A stretch of DNA of 64,000 nt from Panonychus citri. Lineage: Eukaryota; Arthropoda; Arachnida; Trombidiformes; Tetranychidae. Under the pieces are notes generated by a model that did no database searches, was not told the DNA's origin, and was given only the letters and a program-made list of their open reading frames with translations. The first letter of the stretch is position 1, and the number at the start of each line of letters is the position of its first letter. Made by a program: the position numbers and the translations under genes. The stretch is from the NCBI RefSeq assembly GCF_014898815.1, contig NW_026515468.1, forward strand, positions 868,001 through 932,000, written 5' to 3'. Positions 11,511 through 24,473 of the stretch are shown in pieces.

Positions 11511-11807
11511 ACAGAGAGAGAGAGTGACAAATATCTCTTCTTAATCAAGATTATCATTCGAGTTTAAATTGATTATCATGAGAATTTACCCTTTGATAAC
11601 TAATTTGGAAAATAGTTTCTATCTGGTTACTATCTCTTCATTCAATTGAATTAAAAGTTTCTCAATCGATCGGCTGTGAAATTAGCTAATCATCCAATGA
11701 TTATCTTTAGCTTTTTCAAGCCAAATCGATTTAAATTCCAGTCAATTAGAAGCCATTGGTTAATCTAATTAAAAATAGTTGATTAACTGTTTACATTTCC
11801 CATCAAG

Positions 11808-11855
11808 AGATGGCGATGTTGTCATGAGAACTCAAATTCTGTAGTCTCGCCATCT
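11808..11855. promoter_or_regulatory. Inverted pair of AGATGGCGA words
   Basis: AGATGGCGA at 11808-11816 and its exact reverse complement TCGCCATCT at 11847-11855, separated by 30 bp. The core resembles the AGATGGCG part of insect CTCF sites. A role as an insulator is speculative. Confidence 0.25.
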
Positions 11856-14800
11856 AACGGTTGATTAACTTACTATTCAATCACAATTAACGAAAGTTGA
11901 AAGTTAATTTATTGTGGAAAATTTAATCAACTTTTTTTTTCTTTGCTAATCAATTCATTGGAAACTATTGATTATAATTAGATTTCTGATTCAATGATTA
12001 AATTTAATCTCTACTCAAAATGTAACTTGGAAAAAACTGAGAAACTTATCATCCGATTAGTTGATTAATTATAATTAATGAATGAATCATTTGGAGTTCA
12101 CCTTGATAATCAATGTCAAACGACAAGTTGATTATTTATTAAATCATCAACCCTGCGAATTTGTTGATTATTATAAGTTCGCAATTAAAAATCTTTCAAC
12201 AATTAAACTTGTTTCAAATTTAGATTATGTGATAATCTGAATCAATCAACAATTAAGCTGACGTGAAATAGTTAAGCTAATTATTATTATTCTAATTGTT
12301 TTTTTTTCTTCTATCTGGTTGCCAATCAAATTGTAAATCAACTGTTCGCTCTCAATGAGACAATGATTAACAATTAAGTTGACAATCAGTAAGCAATTGG
12401 AAAAACAAAATAAAAATGACAATCAAAAATCAGGTCGATCACATTTAACTTGTTGATAATCAAGTTTAATTGTTGAAATGAATCATCAATCAGCTGATTA
12501 TTAATTAACAGACTGTAGCACAAGGATAAACACGAAAATGATTAAATAAAATAAAAGTTAATTAGCTAAATCAAATTAATCAACAAAGTAAAACATAATA
12601 TTTGAAATCAACAAAGGGAAACACCAAAAGCAAATCACCAAATATAAGAATCATGTTGATGTCAATGAAAACGCACAAAAAATTAACCTAATCACTGATC
12701 GTTGATTACTAAGGTTAATTAACAGGTAACTTACATAAGTAATTTGAATTAATCAATAAGAAGAATAGAAAATTAAATTTAATCAATTGAAGAAAAAAAA
12801 ATTAAAAAGGAAAACCAAACAATCACTTGTTCACCTACACAGAGAAATTAAATTTCTAATTTAAAGACAATTTAAAGTTAACCACTGATTAGAATTAAAT
12901 TATTCCAAATTGGTGAGACTTGCAATTAGTAAATTAAGTAAATTAAAAGAGAAAAAATCAAAACAATTAAGAAAAAAACCAAATTAAGAAAAGAAAAAAA
13001 AAGGTAAACAATCAACAAATCGGTTAACAAGTAAAAGAGAAAACGAAAAAAAAATAATATTTTTCTCTTTCTTTTTCTCTTTCTTTTTGTTCTTCTCACG
13101 TGTAACTTGTTGTTTATACTTTTCCATGAAAAAAAAAATTGAGTTACTTTCATTTTCGTCTTCAAATGGTTTCCTTAATTACTTTACAATCTAAATCACG
13201 GTTAAGGTAAATTAATAAATTCTAAATAACCAACAATTGGATTAAATTTCTTCATTTGAATTGTGTCTTTTTCCCGTTCGCCATTTTGAATTTCATTTTC
13301 TCTTCTCATTGTTGTTTACAATTAGTGTTAATCTGTTTGTCTCTTCACCTTCATGTCAATACAATTACAATTTGGAATAATTTATTTAAATTAACCCATC
13401 AAATCAACGGGATCAACATTTCAATAATTTAATTGTGTGTGAGTGTTACTCTTGATTACAAACCAGTAAAGTGAAAATCTTGATTCACTATTAATTTTAC
13501 CTTGAAATGGAATAGAAAAAATAACAGTTGTGATATTATTTAGTTAACTATCAGTGATTGTGATTATTTATTTTCCACTGGAATCAAGATCATCAATTGA
13601 CACCAACAACAATTATCATCATCATCAACTAATAGAAGAAAACAAAACAACAATAACCAATCAAATTAATTAATTAATCATTCATAGAGATTAATATAAC
13701 TGACACATCACCATATTTCTCATTTGTTATCCACATTGTGTTAACCAGTTTCTCTTGATTGTAATCACTTTTCTCTTGTGTTTAATTGAATCAACAACCG
13801 AATTAACATCATCACCATCAACTTCCTCCTTCTCTTTCACTTGTATTCCAAAATTCAAGGTTTTCCATAAATTTGCCAATAGTGGAAATCATGTTTTTCC
13901 TGGTTAAGCTAATGAACGACCAATAGAATTAATAACATTATAATCAAAAGGATCAAAAAAGAAAAGAGAAAACCAAAAAGCAAAAATTCTTTTTGTCGAA
14001 CTTTTTTTTTCTATTTGGAATATTTTCTTTTTTCTTCTCCTTCCATCTTCATAATCTTTGTTAATTTGTTCGCATCACCAGTTGTGTCTCTAATTGCTAA
14101 AAATACGAAATAACCTCAATTCTTTCCATCAGATAGACTTGTTGACTCTTTTTTTCTTCGCCTTCTGTTCCCATGTTAATCTCTCAGTGAATCAAAAGTG
14201 TAATTTTAATGGTTTTTTTGTTCTTTTCTCTAGTTAATTATGTTACTTTGTTTTTTCTCTTTTTACTAATCTTATTATCTTTCCCCTTTTATTTTGTTCT
14301 TTTTTCTTCTGTTTTACAGGCACAGTAGTGGATTTAATGTCTAATCAATTTGGATTTTCTACCAAAAAAAGAGGAAACAAATTCATCACAATCCATGTTT
14401 TCGTTATGATGATACTTGTTCTCAACCACTAACCAGTCACCTTTACCTTTACACTAATTTGGATCTCAATCTCTCTTTTCTCTTGGTTATTAATTAGTAT
14501 TTTTTGTGGTTTTTGTGACTATTTAACTGTCAACATGAAATCCAAGGTGATTCACTAATTACAATTGTCTTAATTATGTTTTGCTTCATCCCCTTTCTGT
14601 TTCATCTCATTGTGAATTTTGTTGTTCAATTGTGATAATCATCTAATCCAACTCAAAGCAAAATGTGAAAATTAAGTGATTCAGTTGAATTTTATCAGCA
14701 TCTTCATCTTGAACTACAATATTATCATGACCGTTATTGTTTTTCTTTCTCATTCATTGTTCTCACTTTGATTGTTGTTCAAGCTCATTTCCAATGCTTA

Positions 14801-14929
14801 TCATCTCATTTTCTATCAACCATCTGATACTTTCTTCCATTGGATTCAGCTAATTAGTTTATTTCTTCTTCTTTGAATCATTAACAGAAAAGTTGGTCAT
14901 CGATTCTTAGTTCAAGTAAAACCTGTATC

Positions 14930-17900
14930 ATGAATGAGTCTGATGTAGATCAGGCCAGTGTTTCTGGTACGGTCAACAAAGGTTTCGTTGATATACCCTT
15001 AGGTCAACTTGAGAATCAATCTTTCGATGAATCGCCTAATAAAACAGGTAAGAAAAATTCATATCTTTTCTCTCATCTTATATCTATTTCAGGAAGAAAG
15101 ATTAATTTCCTTCCATCTCATTTTATCCTTCTTCTTTATTCATCCGTCAAATTTCAGATAATTTGATTCCTTTCACGAGGATTCATTCAGTGCCAACGGC
15201 TTTTTATCTTCCTTCTGAGCCAACATTAATTCCAGAAGTTCCTATCAGTGCGAAGTTCATCGAAACCACCGAGGCACCAAATTCCCATTATATCGACCAA
15301 TACTTGTAAGTAGTTGAAGATCCAAGCAAATGTATTAGAAAAAATTAACTGAATCATATTTTAAATTGCGCTAGATTAACTTGATTAATATGGGAATTAA
15401 GTTGATAGTAAATTTGAATTCCATTTTTAATCAATTCAAGCTCAGTTTTCTGTGCAAATTGTGTGTCTCGTGTAAAGATGAGTCTCAGATTATCAATCAA
15501 AATCGTGGATTGAATCTAGAAATGTCAGATTGACAATTAAAATATATTTATCATAAAATCGATTAGTATGAATAAAAACATTCATTAAAAGAATCATGAA
15601 CTAATCGCAATTAACTCTACCCCAATAAATTTTGCTCGGACCTTGATAAATATGAGAAATAAATATCAACACAAGTAAAAAGAAGTTAATTTATTAATAC
15701 AACCGATCAAAAACAATAATCGCTTGATTTATTGCCACAATTAAACTAGTTAATTTCATCTTCTAATTTGTTCCATGTCTGGTTTCACTTTTTTCCCCTT
15801 ACAGATACAGTTATGAACTAAATCATGGACCATTTACCTGGATTATTCGTAAAAAGCACAGTAATTTTCTCTATTTACATCAACAGTTGAAACTTTTTCT
15901 AGCAACTTTATCCTTACCATTATCTTCGAGAGGTAAAAGTGTCAAACGTCGTAGTGTTATGGATACAAGTGGAACCAGGAAAGGATTACCTGAAATCTCA
16001 TTCAAACCTGATACATTTTTAGCACCTGAAGAGCTTCGCAATCGACCAGTGAGTTTAATTTATCATTTGCAATGGAAATCATTCCATCACAAATAATTGT
16101 TAATTACATATTATTATGAAATCGCATCATCCTATTCAACATACAAAAGCCTAATCGCTTATTCTTACTTTCAACATGTAATTGAATTTAACCTTGGTAC
16201 TCAATATTTTTCATGTTACAATCAAATGAACAGAGAGTATATTTATTTATATATCTCATCAGTTGAGAGACAATCAATTTATCAATTGGGTCCAATGATG
16301 TTTTGTTAACTTCGTGTCAATCTCTTGATTATTGACAGACGTTTCCATCTCCAATAGCATTTTATACACTTCCCTAGTAATAGTAACACTCAAGTTGATA
16401 AACAGACAGCAGAATGAAACAAAACTTATGATTTATTGGTAAATTGTTGTTAGTCACTGGCAAGAAAATCAATTTATAATAATAATCATCTGAAAACCTT
16501 TGAGCATCTTTTGATTGAGAACAATTTGTTAACAAATCTATCAGGACTTCTCACTATTCAATCAGTTTAATCATTTTCCATCTAACATCAATATCCAACT
16601 CTTTCAATTTATCCAACACTAACTTACCACTTAATCTTATTCACTATTGAAAAAATCAACCTTAAATTGTACAATTAACTTAAAGTTTAACGACTTATTT
16701 TAATGCTACAAATGGTACAACTATTACTTGATAGTAATTAACTATTTTCACTTAATGTTTACGATTGTTACCATTAACTGATGAATTTGTTTGGTTAACT
16801 TATCAAATGAATAAGTTAATCATGTTTATGTTGAGTAAATTCATAGAAATTGATATTACAATTGATATGCAATTGAAGTTCAATGTACCAATTCAATTGT
16901 AATTATTTTAATTGTTTAGTTCCACTAACGTTTAACCCTCTCAATTAAGTTTTATTTCTTTAATTTCATTCTAATTAATTTTTTTACTATTTATTTATTT
17001 CTTTTCTAATTTCATGCTTCGTTTTTCCCTATTGGTTTAATTATTATTACATCAACTAATTGGTGATGAAATGGTTATCAGAAAATGCTGGAAGAGTATT
17101 TAAACGCACTGCTATCTATTCAAGGATTTCGTGAACACGAGTCAACCCTTAATTTCCTTGAGATCTCACGACTATCATTTGTTAATCAACTTGGACATAA
17201 AGGGTTGGAATCATTTGTCCAGAAAAAAGATGGTGGTCACACTATGGTCAATTGTTGTATTCGTGCCAAATATATTTTCTCAACCATGGCCATGACCCAA
17301 CGGAAACGTTGGTTACTCTTAAAAGATTCATTTATTGCCTATTTACATCCCACTACCGGTTCAATTCGCTGTGTCCTCCTCATGGATCGTCTATTCAGTG
17401 CAATTTACGATCCCAAAGTTACTGGCGATTTGTACTCAGTTCGAATAACTAATTTATCTCGAGATCTTGATATTAGATGTTGGACCAAAAGACTTGCATC
17501 TGATTGGAGTGAGACTATTAACCGAACTGCAGCTACTCTGGGTAAGGATTACACCCAACCCAATAGATACGAATCATTTGCACCTTTACGTCCTAATACA
17601 CCCTGTCAATGGTTCGTCGATGGTGTTTCATATTTCGAAGCAGTTGCCGCAGCGTTAGAATCAGCGAAAGAAGAAATTTTCATCACTGGTTGGTGGTTAA
17701 GTCCAGAAATCTATATGAAAAGACCAGTAATTCATGGTGATACATGGAGACTGGACATCATTTTATCTCGAAAAGCCTCACAAGGAGTAGCTGTTTATAT
17801 TCTTGTTTACAAAGAGATCGAACTTGCCCTGCAAATAAGCAGCTTATATACGAAAAAAATTCTCATGGGCCTACACCCAAATATCAAGATTCTCCGTCAC

Positions 17901-18634
17901 CCTGACATCGTCAAAGGAGCAACAATTTTCTGGTCTCACCATGAGAAAGTTATTGTTATCGACCAGCAAATAGCATTTGTTTCAGGTATTGACCTTTGTT
18001 ATGGACGTTGGGATACATATCAACATCGTCTCACCGATTTAGGCGACATCTCAAGTAATAGTGACTTTAAAAGTGATAAATCAAGTGATAGTGTTAAAGA
18101 AATCAATAAAAATGGTGAAACAAATAAAAAAGTTGTTGGTAAAAGTGATAATCCAACTTTATTCAGTGTAACTTGTGCCTTAATGAATGCAAAGCACAAA
18201 GAAAATCAAGCCAAAGGTGTTGATAAACCATTCAAAAACTCGGTCAGTTTTCTAGTCTCTGGATTAAAAGACAATGAGTCAAGATTAAAGAGCAATGAAA
18301 TAGAGCCAAATGGTAACAATAACAATTGTAATCCAAGTAATACCAACGATAACAGTAATCAACGTCCAACTGTTAGTTCACAAACGCTAAATCGTGTTGT
18401 CGCTGTAAGTTGTTCCTATTGAATACAAATACATTTTTCTCTCTCTTTATTATCTGAATTAATCAACGATTAATGATCTTCTAAGAAATAAGTGTAGACA
18501 TATTTCAATCTTATGAACCTAATAGAAATTGTAGCATGAGGATAATAACCAGAACTCTGAAGATTTTATACAATTTGTTCCATGAAATAATCTTCTTCCT
18601 CTTGATATCTTTCCTCAGAATTTTTTGATATTGT

Positions 18635-18675
<41 letters not shown>

Positions 18676-20710
18676 TAAAAAATTCTCAATTCTCTTGACA
18701 TTTCAGTGAATCTAATCTACTTAGGACAAAATTAAACTTGAAAGGATTGTAAATTTTTCTCTCAATGACTTTTTCCTTCCAAAATCATTCTTATTCTTCT
18801 CGAATACCCTGCTAACTATTTTTTTCCAGTCTCATTGAACTTTTTTTTCTTCTCTTGTCTTGAGGCTAACCTATTATTTAGAAATGATAAAAAAAACAGA
18901 ATCACTTGAAAGATAGAAATCACATTGTAATTGAAACTAATTATCCAATTGAATTGTCTTTTACTATCTATGATAACAATTAATTTCACTTTGTAAAATA
19001 ATCTTGCTTAGTTTTCCTCTAATCTTATTTTTCTTAATCTTATTCTTCTCTTATTAAATAACAACATGGAAAAAAATTCAACCATCTTCACAATGATATC
19101 ATGTTCGACCTTTGAAAATGTTTATTGGATAGAATTTGAAAAAATTTCGACGTCACACAATAATTCGTAGAACTTCATCTTTAGATTCTCTTGATGATAT
19201 TGAACTTTCCGAGACTGAAAAGAAAGTTGCCCTGAGGCGAACCCCGAGTGAACTTGGATTGACCAATCTCTCTGGTGGGAATAAACTTTGGATTGGTAAA
19301 GATTATTGTAATTTTATTGCCAAAGATCCTTGTGATTTTAATAGGCCCTTCGAGGACAGTATTGATCGGCGAAAAACGCCTCGAATGCCTTGGCATGATG
19401 TTGGTATGGTGGTCGAAGGTAATGCAGCTCGGGACGTCGCAAGACATTTCATCGAACGTTGGAATTTTACCAAATGTCAAAAGGCCCAATTTCACTCAAA
19501 ATATGACTGGTTATGCCCTAAATCGACTAATGATCTTAACATGCCATCAAAATCGACGGAAGATGAACCTTTATACGCAACAATATCATCGTTTTCATCA
19601 TCAGCTGAGACTGATGTTCAAAATCAATTAAATCAGACTAATGATCAGCAACAAGTTCTTTGCAGTTTCCGAGCTGAATGTCAATTGGTTCGAAGTGTTT
19701 CCGACTGGTCAACCGGAACCAAGTTTACAGAATCATCAATTTACGAGGCATATATTGACATAATTGACAATTCTCGTCATTATATTTACATTGAGAATCA
19801 ATTTTTCATCACCAGATCCGGAGGATTGAAAAAGTATCCACGAGAAGTGATTAATGAAGTTGGTGAAGCTTTGGTGAGACGGATAATCAGAGCTTATCGA
19901 GCTAATGAAACTTTCCGAGTTTTTATCATTATTCCCTTACTACCAGCGTTCGAAGGCGAATTGGGCACATCAACGGGCGTTAATTTAGAAGTAATTACTC
20001 ACTGGAATTTAAAATCAATTTGTCGTGGTAATGATGCTCTTCTTCAACGATTGCAACGAGAAATTGGTGATACAACAAAATACATTTCGTTTCTCTCTTT
20101 AAGAAATCACGATGAACTTAATGGTAAACCTGTTACCGAGTTGATTTATGTTCACAGTAAAATTATATTAGCTGATGACCGAGTAGCACTTATTGGTTCA
20201 TCTAATATAAACGATCGCAGTCTAACGGGATCTCGAGATAGTGAGGTCGCTTGTGTTATCCGTGACACCGAGATGGAAGATGGTTTAATGAATGGTGAAC
20301 CTTATGAATGCGGTAAATTTATTGGATCACTTCGTCGATATCTATTCCGTGAACATCTTGGTTGTTTACAGATTAAAAGTGGATCTAAATCATCACGAAT
20401 CGATGTTCGTGACCCCATTTCGGATGCATTTTATTTTGATACTTGGCTAAAAATTGCCCACAAAAATACTGAAATTTATGACCAAGTATTTGGTGTTATA
20501 CCTTCAGATGAAGTTCACAATTATGAACAATTAAGACAACGGAAAGCAACACTTTGGCTTGTCGATACAAATATCGAACTTGCTAGAACCAAAATTGATC
20601 AAATTAAAGGTCATCTTGTTTGTTTTCCTTTCAACTTTTTGAAAGATGAAAATCTTGAGCCTAGTCCAGGGACCAAAGCATCACTCGTGCCCTCAACAGT
20701 TTGGACCTAA
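14930..20710 (+). CDS. Pld: Phospholipase D (PX-PH-PLD, PLD1/2 type), five exons
   Basis: Hydrolyses phosphatidylcholine to phosphatidic acid and choline at membranes. Exons are 14930-15047, 15158-15305, 15805-16048, 17082-18404 and 19133-20710, joined in phases 1, 2, 0 and 0, giving 1136 residues. The PX domain (about residues 70-170) has YSYELNHGPFTWIIRKKH; a PH-like region follows (about 215-320, KRWLLLKDSFIAYLHP). The first catalytic HKD motif is HEKVIVID with His about residue 457, followed by FVSGIDLCYGRWD. The second is HSKIILAD, His about 952, followed by ALIGSSNINDRSL. The IYIENQFFI motif lies between them. The protein ends in STVWT, like the C-terminal xxVWT of animal PLD1/2, where the free terminus matters for activity. 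The insertion between residues 490 and 650 is Asn/Ser/Lys-rich and matches the variable loop region of PLD1. Start: first ATG in frame; upstream exons are probably non-coding. Confidence 0.93.
16049..17081 (+). other. Third intron of the phospholipase D gene
   Basis: Intron of 1033 bp with GTGAGT donor and TTATCAG acceptor. It is rich in TTAATTG/CAATTAA words. The open frame at about 16097-16309 is not continuous with any domain and I do not regard it as coding. Confidence 0.7.
18405..19132 (+). other. Fourth intron of the phospholipase D gene, with a GA microsatellite
   Basis: Intron of 728 bp with GTAAGT donor and GGATAG acceptor. It contains a (GA)n tract at 18638-18672. Both flanking exons are in phase 0. 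Confidence 0.8.
18638..18672. repeat. (GA)n microsatellite in a phospholipase D intron
   Basis: Uninterrupted AG repeat of about 35 bp. Confidence 0.95.
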
Positions 20711-23700
20711 CAATAATTGGACTTTATATTCATGGACAACTAATCAAATTAACTAACAAAATTTTCCTGTGATAAAAACTCTATATATTAATATAATGAT
20801 TAATCAAATACAAACTTGTCAAGTCAACAGTGAGAAATATATCTAATATTTATCATGTTAGAAGATCTAAAATATATTCATCATCTAATAAATGGTATAA
20901 GGAAATGGCAGCAGATTGATCAGCAACAATAATAAGAAGAAAATCTCATGATAAAATGACCACGAGAAAAAAACGAGTGAACCAAAGGAGATCAAGATGA
21001 TTCTTAAGATGAGAAGAAAAAAATCCCTAGCAAGATACATTGTACATTATATGTATTTGGAATCAAAGTCAATCCATCCAACTGATGATAATCATTTTCA
21101 TCCTCAGATCATTTCTCCTTCCTTTCCAAGAATCGACCATAGATGCAAAGGATAAGAATTCTGAGGAAGAAAAAAAAAGAGAGTATTCTCAGGAACCGTT
21201 TGGAGATGGAAAAAAAATCACAGATCAAGAATCCATGAGAAATGAAAGGAAGAGTTGAGAGAAATCAAGAAGGAAGAGAAGAAAAAAAGTAAAACAATCT
21301 CCATCTCCACGACTTCTCGTTAAGCATAAGTGACCCCTTCATCTCAGGTCATCTCATCTTGATGATTACTTGACTGTGATTATATTTTTTCTCATCCTGC
21401 TGCTGTTTCTGCTGATTCTAGTTGCAATTGCATCTGATTTGGTTTCTTTTTTTTCCTGCCTGTTCTCACTTGCATTTCCTTTTACCAAAGATCAGAAACC
21501 TGTGATGATGATGATAAAAAGTCAAGCCATGTCAAAGGAGAAAAGAGAAAATCTTATAGTCAAAATACTGAGAAAATATTTCATACAGTTTGAAACAGAA
21601 AGATGATTCGATGGAGAAACAAAAAAAAACTTGGAGTCAGTCAGAAAGATGAAGCTGATGATGATGGAGAAAAAATCAAATCAAATCAACTAAACCTTCT
21701 TGAACTGAAATTACTTTTTACTATGTTTTCACTCATGACATTTGCTGTTAATGCTACTGTTGATGATATAATATCAGTGATATTACTGCCTTTCAAATCC
21801 ATTCCTAAATATCTTCTAATATCCTACTTTTTCTCGATTTATCCTTCCCACTCCCACTCCCAATCTTCCTTTTGCCTTGTTTTTGCAACTTTTACTCTGG
21901 TCAAGCATTTTTATCCTAAATAGGGAAGGAGAAGAAAAAAAGATTCAAGAATTAACTTTTTATTGAAGGAAAATCACATAATCATCACGCTATAAGTCAA
22001 TGTACCTTTTTGTACTCTGTAAATTCACAATGCATAATAGCCTTAAGCAGTTGTTGCTGTTGATGATTATTTGAGTAACAACTTGATGATTGGAAATCTA
22101 ACTGAAATAATCATGGATTTTGCGATTTATATACAATGTACTCGAAGAGGATGACACAAAAACGAAAGAAAAAAAATCACACCAATGGTTGACTGAGAAT
22201 CAATTGACTTTTAATACTAGACAATTATCTTGGATACAATTTTCTCTGGACTCTTTTTTTTCACGAACCAATGTCATCAAAGTGAAAGCAAAATCAAAAC
22301 AAAAGGGAAAAAGAAAGAAAAGAAAGAGATGGAAAAACAATCATTGCTGATGATGATGGTGATGAAAAAACAAACGGATACAATCAACTAATAACACTTA
22401 GTGATCTCATCAATCATCATCTGGTATCTTTGGTCCTGCTTTGACATTTGGACTCGACGTGTTTCAATATTGCCTCATTGGTTTATCTCTCTTGATTTCC
22501 AATTGTTTCATAAAATAATTTCAAAAAATGATATTTGCTCAGTCACATATTCACAGGAATCCATAAGTGTTACATGAACCAAAGATGATAAAGAGGAAGA
22601 AGAAAAGAAATCAAATCGTGAGACTGTCATCATCCATCCAAAGGGAGACATTCAAGACAGTTGAATATCTGTTCAATATTCAAGATATAATAATTTCCAT
22701 TGTAAAATCATTTGTTGATTTATTTATTTTTTCCTCTTCCCAATCAATACAAATTCATGTGTTAATACTATTTCCTGTTCCATGATATTCTGAATTTTGC
22801 CTTTTTTTATTAGCATCTTGATGCCAAATCTTTGGAAACACCGTTTTATTTATAATCACAACTACAACTGATTAACATGCAAATTAATTGTATTTTGATG
22901 GTTTTCATCTTTTAACAATCAATCTGATTGCAATCAACTCTCTCGTCCTTTTTGTATTATTTTAATCATTGTCATCTTATCCCTTTATCCCTTGTCTTAT
23001 GTATACCAACAATCAAGTTGATTGCCAATCAAAGCAAATTGTATAATCTTAGGTTCTCATAATAATGGTTATCCATTTAAATAGTCAACTAATTATCTCT
23101 GGTGAAAAATAGAGATGATTTTTTTTAATTGTAATCATGTGAAAATTATTGTTGCTCTCAAGTTTAATTGCCAAGGGAAAACTTGAAGGAGAGGATTTAA
23201 AGACAAGTCGATTGTCCAAAAAGATGACCAACACTATTGACATTAACTAAGAAAATGAGATCGAAAGGATAAATTAAATTATCCTCTAACTTGAAGCAAT
23301 TACAATTTACGTAGAAACCAAATTACCAACCATATTAAGAGATGATTGTTAAATTCAAGTAAATCCATCAGACTGACATGATGGACACTCAAAAAATTAA
23401 CTTAACTAATCATCAATCACCCTGGAAATGGTGAAAGTGAATTGTTAAAATTAAGTTTATCATATTGATCAGATGAAGATGACCAGTCAAGAAAATTAAG
23501 TTAATATATTACTACTTTTAACTAAATCAAATGAGAATCTAATTTAAGTTAACATAATGATGATTAACAATTAGATGATTAATCAAATGACAAAAAAAAA
23601 GTGATTACGACAAATAATCAGTTTCATTTGAACAATATGGATGAAGATAATTCAGATTTTGTGAAACTGAATTGAAATTTTGATTGTGTCAAATTAATAT

Positions 23701-24473
23701 CAACAAGATACATGAAGTAACTATAAATTATAATACATTTACCTTGTCAGGATATGTAACAATAATTATGATTAAGTAATGAATTCATAATAATTATTTA
23801 ATCAAATTTCATGTGAATTCTGAACAGTAGATGATTAAAGTTGAACATAATAATAGTATCAATCAGTTAGACAAGTTGCTCAATTTAATTGGAAACAATT
23901 GTGAATTAAATTGTTGTTGATTCTGTGAAAATCTTAATCATTTTAGAAAAGTTTGGTTGTTTCAATGATTAAAATGGTAATGAATCAAATTAGAGTGACA
24001 ATCAACCAAGGAAAGTGTTAAGAATTGAATCAATTTTCAACTTTAATCCAATAATATTATTTAATGTTTCGAGTGTGAGTTCAAGATGAAAACTCATTAT
24101 TACATCAAGAATCGTGATCATGTTTATAATGATGATTATCATCATCATGATAAGATTATCATGAAGGAAGTTTTTTTTCTGGAAAAAAGTTCTGAACCTT
24201 TTTGTCTGATTATTTTGAGTTTCAATTTAATTCATTTCAAATTCATTGAGTATTTCATGTCGTTGCTTACAACCTATTGTTTGATTATTAATCATCTTAT
24301 TCAATAGTATATTTAGTTGATAACAATTAAGACACAATTGATAAGATTAAGTGAAATTAAATGATCAATTTATTAAATTAAGTTTTAAATTGATCTGAAA
24401 ACACTTTGCGATACTAAATTAGTTCAAGTTTTAATTGCGTTCTAATGGTTTACCATTTTTTGATTGTCCACAG
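20711..24473. other. Tail-to-tail intergenic region between phospholipase D and the first GPAT gene
   Basis: About 3.8 kb with no recognisable gene. Several open frames (about 21.0-21.9 kb, 22.1 kb, 22.6 kb and 24.1 kb) are low in complexity, rich in Lys/Glu or Phe/Leu/Ser, and resemble no family. A segment similar to 11276-11510 lies at about 22553-22790. Confidence 0.55.
22553..22790. repeat. Diverged segment shared with 11276-11510 (copy 2)
   Basis: Same order of matching blocks and same orientation as copy 1, judged by eye. Similarity fades at both ends. The two copies lie 11.3 kb apart, one on each side of the phospholipase D gene. Confidence 0.55.

Larger units (their letters stand above)
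9868..14929. other. Intergenic region between the divergent Myb/SANT-like and phospholipase D genes
   Basis: About 5 kb between two genes reading outward. Purine-rich GA tracts occur at 10208-10228, 10911-10925 and 10941-10957. A segment shared with 22.5 kb lies at about 11276-11510, and an inverted pair of AGATGGCGA lies at 11808 and 11847. GCCATTTTG near 13280 and a good acceptor (ttctgttttacag, about 14308-14320) hint at a transcription start and 5' non-coding exons of the phospholipase D gene; this is inference only. The long frames at about 10.1-10.3 kb arise from low-complexity GA/TC sequence. Confidence 0.5.

Noticed and set aside
16097..16309. Open frame following the third phospholipase D exon
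   Set aside because: It lies in the intron after a good GTGAGT donor, and the next exon restores the PX/PH protein in phase.
21040..22785. Series of plus-strand open frames of 70-106 codons downstream of phospholipase D
   Set aside because: Composition is Lys/Glu- or Phe/Leu/Ser-biased, with no domain, splice chain or conserved motif; they look like chance frames in AT-rich DNA.
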